Positions 61,984 to 64,000 of a stretch of 64,000 nt of DNA are shown one piece after another. The translations under genes were made by a program, and so were the position numbers. Each line of letters starts with the position of its first letter. Position 1 is the stretch's first letter. The notes beneath the pieces are model-generated. The model saw nothing but the letters and a program-made list of their open reading frames with translations, made no database searches and was not told the DNA's origin. The DNA is from Bradyrhizobium diazoefficiens. GTDB lineage: Bacteria > Pseudomonadota > Alphaproteobacteria > Rhizobiales > Xanthobacteraceae. The DNA lies in assembly GCF_018129965.1 (NCBI RefSeq), contig NZ_JAFCKW010000009.1, positions 124,001 through 188,000 on the forward strand, written 5' to 3'.

Positions 61984-63069
61984 ATGTCTGCCTTGGATGA
62001 TCAATTCGCTGGTGTCCCGGACAAGCCCGCAACCAACGCGCCGACGTCGCGATGGGCGGCATCCATCGCAAACGAGATCGATTTCGCCCTTATCGCTCTC
62101 ATCCTGATTCCGATCGGCCTGCTTGTTGCCGATCCGACGAAGTTGGTGCCGGTTCTTCGCGGCACCAAGAATGAGGTTCTGGAAACCTTGCCGTTCATGG
62201 CCATCGCGGTCACAGCCGCCAGCGCTACGTTGGCGATAGGGGCAGAAAGCCTCATCGCCAGAGCCACTAGCCAGCGCGAAGCAACCATGGTGATTCTGTT
62301 CGCCATTGCTGGTGCGCTTATGCCGTTTTGTTCGTGTGGCGTAATTCCGGTGATTGCGAGTCTGCTCGCGGCCGGCGTTCCGCTTGCGCCGGTGATGGCC
62401 TTCTGGATGAGCTCGCCTCTCATGGACCCCAATCACTTCTTCATCACGGCAAGCGCGTTGGGGTGGGAGTTCGCCGTCGCGCGGGCGACCGCTGCTGTCG
62501 GTCTTGGCTTGTTCAGCGGTTACGCCACGATGGTCTTTGTGCGGACCATCGGATTCAAGAACCCCCTGAAAGTTCGTGTCAAACTGGCAGGTGCAAACAG
62601 GTACGATCGAAACACGACGGTAGCGATCCGATGGCAATTCTGGAAGGAACGGGCACGCTCACAATTGTTTGTTTCGCATTGGATCAAGACGTTCTGGTTC
62701 CTGCTGAAATGGCTGGCTCTCGCGTTCCTGGTTGAGGGCCTGATGATCGCGTATTTGCCACCAATGACGATTGCATCCTGGATGCACGGTCGTGGCGCCA
62801 TGGAAATTCCGCTTGCCGGCGCGCTTGGAGGCATCTTCTACGTCAATCCCTTTGCGGCGGTGCCGCTGATCTCCGGATTGATACAGCTGGGATTGAGCCC
62901 CGCCGCAGGTCTCACCTTTATCGTGGCCGGCGGTTTGACGAGCATTCCTGCGGCAATGGCTGTGTGGGTGCTGGTACGACCGAAGGTGTTTTTCTGGCAT
63001 CTCGCCCTTTCGGTTGTTGGCGCATTGCTTGCCGGATACACCTACGCCGCCTATCGCCTGTTTGTTTGA
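61984..63069 (+). CDS. YraQ/ArsP-family permease, likely organoarsenical efflux
   Basis: 361 residues from ATG 61984. The family motif PFCSCGVIPV is present, with SSPLMDPNHF in the following helix and about eight membrane segments in two halves. In Campylobacter jejuni, ArsP exports trivalent organoarsenicals such as methylarsenite and roxarsone(III). Other YraQ-family members have unknown substrates. Location next to the radical SAM region supports a role in exporting an organic arsenical. The Cys pair in the CSC motif is where As(III) could bind. Confidence 0.8.
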   Translation: MSALDDQFAGVPDKPATNAPTSRWAASIANEIDFALIALILIPIGLLVADPTKLVPVLRGTKNEVLETLPFMAIAVTAASATLAIGAESLIARATSQREATMVILFAIAGALMPFCSCGVIPVIASLLAAGVPLAPVMAFWMSSPLMDPNHFFITASALGWEFAVARATAAVGLGLFSGYATMVFVRTIGFKNPLKVRVKLAGANRYDRNTTVAIRWQFWKERARSQLFVSHWIKTFWFLLKWLALAFLVEGLMIAYLPPMTIASWMHGRGAMEIPLAGALGGIFYVNPFAAVPLISGLIQLGLSPAAGLTFIVAGGLTSIPAAMAVWVLVRPKVFFWHLALSVVGALLAGYTYAAYRLFV

Positions 63070-63111
63070 CGCCGCAGGCAAGTCGTCTTTCTTGATGCAG
63101 GAAAGGAATGG

Positions 63112-63303
63112 ATGATGGGTCAACTGGCAACGTTTCTGGCGAGGATCTTCCCGTCCAAGAAGGAAAAGAAGGGGCCGTGTTGCGGGATGGAGTTCGAGCA
63201 AATCGAGAGCGAGCCTGCTGCGTCCGTCAGCACTGGCAAGGAGACTTGCGCCTGCTCGACGAATGCAGAGACCAATAAAGTCCGGCCGCAGTCGCTCGCT
63301 TAG
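63112..63303 (+). CDS. Cys-containing small protein after the ArsP-like gene
   Basis: 63 residues. PCCGMEFEQ and ETCACST provide four Cys in two pairs. The first 20 residues are hydrophobic and basic (MMGQLATFLARIFPSKKEKK), possibly membrane-associating. It is 42 bases after the permease and likely co-transcribed. Small proteins with CCG motifs recur after YraQ/ArsP genes. A metal- or arsenic-binding accessory is inferred. Confidence 0.6.
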   Translation: MMGQLATFLARIFPSKKEKKGPCCGMEFEQIESEPAASVSTGKETCACSTNAETNKVRPQSLA

Positions 63304-63345
63304 GCCGCGGAGCTGCCGGCAGTAATTCCCCTTGGTAAGATTCGA

Positions 63346-63373
63346 GAGATTGCTTGAGAGATTCGGCAATCTC
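63346..63373. repeat. Inverted repeat downstream of the ArsP operon
   Basis: Perfect 8-base arms GAGATTGC and GCAATCTC with a 12-base spacer lie between the convergent genes ending at 63303 and 63443. No U-run follows, so it is at best a weak terminator. Confidence 0.35.
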
Positions 63374-63442
63374 AGCAAGATCCCCTGCCGGGCCATCTCG
63401 ACAGGGAATATCGAACACTGGCTGGTTGACGCCCAGTGGATA

Positions 63443-63970
63443 CTAGGTACGGAACGCTTCCATCCTTCGTGATCCGTTGCGGCCTCGTCCCGGACGGCGC
63501 GCTGTCCGTTTGGCAGTCTTGGCCAATTCTACCTTGGCGCCAAGGATTTCGGCGATGACAGTCTCGGCCTCGGTGAGGAGAAGTTTGCTCAGCTCCCCGC
63601 CGGTCAGGTCCCGCCATTTGAGCCGTGTCTTGTAGGGCTTCGCCGGCTTGAAGCTCTCGGTTGGCTCAAAGGTCTCAACCCTGAACACGATCGCCCGATT
63701 AACAGCAACGCTGTCCTCGGTGAACAGGTGCAGTTTGTGCTCGGCCGCAAACTCCTGCGGCGTCTGCTCGGTAAGCACGATATCCCGATTGAGCATGACG
63801 ATCCGGCCCTTGTAGTTCTTCTCGGGATTGGCGTCGGGATCGAACGGCTCGACGAACGCAACCTGTTCAACGGGTACCAGCTTCTTTCCTATGGTGATGA
63901 CTTTCGTGTGTATCTCCTGTTTGTGGGTTGAGGAGATTTCAGTGTGCCGAAGGCGATCGATCCGCTGCAT
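63443..63970 (-). CDS. Hypothetical protein, rhizobial-type
   Basis: 175 residues from ATG 63970, with no signal peptide. The core reads GKKLVPVEQVAFVEPFD, RIVMLNRDIVLTEQTPQEFA and FRVETFEPTESFKPAKPYKT. It resembles hypothetical proteins I associate with Bradyrhizobium relatives, without known function. The C-terminal tail is Arg-rich. The gene is complete in the window if this start is right. Confidence 0.6.
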   Translation of the reverse strand: MQRIDRLRHTEISSTHKQEIHTKVITIGKKLVPVEQVAFVEPFDPDANPEKNYKGRIVMLNRDIVLTEQTPQEFAAEHKLHLFTEDSVAVNRAIVFRVETFEPTESFKPAKPYKTRLKWRDLTGGELSKLLLTEAETVIAEILGAKVELAKTAKRTARRPGRGRNGSRRMEAFRT

Positions 63971-64000
63971 AGGAAGGGTTGGGAGTCGAGGCGGAAGGAT

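Noticed and set aside
50534..63069. A complete arsinothricin (arsQML) cluster
   Set aside because: No ArsM-type methyltransferase is present and the enzyme set is different, so I propose a distinct pathway.
1..64000. Insertion sequences, CRISPR arrays, tRNA or rRNA genes
   Set aside because: I found no transposase motifs, regularly spaced repeats or tRNA-like foldings that I could support by eye.

Overview
The window reads as a heavy-metal and arsenic resistance island from a GC-rich alphaproteobacterium, most likely Bradyrhizobium, Afipia or a close relative. The basis is codon and base use, the Omp25-like/OprB fusion porin, the AqpS-type arsenic operon, and several small secreted proteins of a kind I associate with that family. 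I see no transposase, tRNA, rRNA or CRISPR array. Traces of rearrangement are common: truncated genes, frameshifted paralogs and gene fragments.

Layout. 1-3.2 kb: copper tolerance genes (multicopper oxidase 3' part, CusF-like protein, CopC, CopD) and a DUF1622 membrane protein. 3.3-7.6 kb: a graveyard with two decayed XRE-type regulators in tandem, an ABC-permease fragment, and the tail end of an N-type ATPase operon (broken atpF, then atpA and atpG). 8-14.9 kb: a first CzcCBA heavy-metal RND efflux operon, followed by two periplasmic proteins and an HMA-domain fragment. 14.9-17.3 kb: two small His/Cys proteins, an isolated flgF and a membrane protein. 17.3-26.8 kb: a second CzcCBA operon, translationally coupled to a P1B-type Zn/Cd ATPase and an OpgC-like acyltransferase, then an encapsulated-ferritin-like protein and a PilZ protein. 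27.4-29.3 kb: two CDF transporters. 29.3-36.3 kb: the fusion porin, small secreted proteins, a TPR protein and a cytochrome c-FTR1 iron permease. 36.3-42.3 kb: an aqpS fragment, an XRE regulator, hypothetical genes, a DUF2130 protein, and a broken HNH/AbiE defence locus.

42.5-50.5 kb is an arsenic locus. It holds a flavoprotein with a Cys-rich tail, two MFS transporters, ArsR-type regulators, two mechanistically different arsenate reductases, the arsenite channel AqpS and a GDCCVxC protein. 50.5-63.3 kb is the most unusual part. A PLP-dependent decarboxylase, an ArsR regulator, a GNAT-like protein, a radical SAM protein ending in RCCIKC, a stand-alone molybdopterin oxidoreductase, a polar amino-acid-type ABC transporter divided between divergent operons, a Cys-rich peptide, a receiver-like/AraC regulator and an ArsP-like permease lie together. 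The radical SAM protein resembles ArsL of arsinothricin synthesis, but no ArsM methyltransferase is present in the window.

My main hypothesis is that 50.5-63.3 kb encodes synthesis, modification, transport and self-protection for an organoarsenical amino acid or amine not covered by the arsQML paradigm. The family assignments rest on motifs. The pathway is inference.
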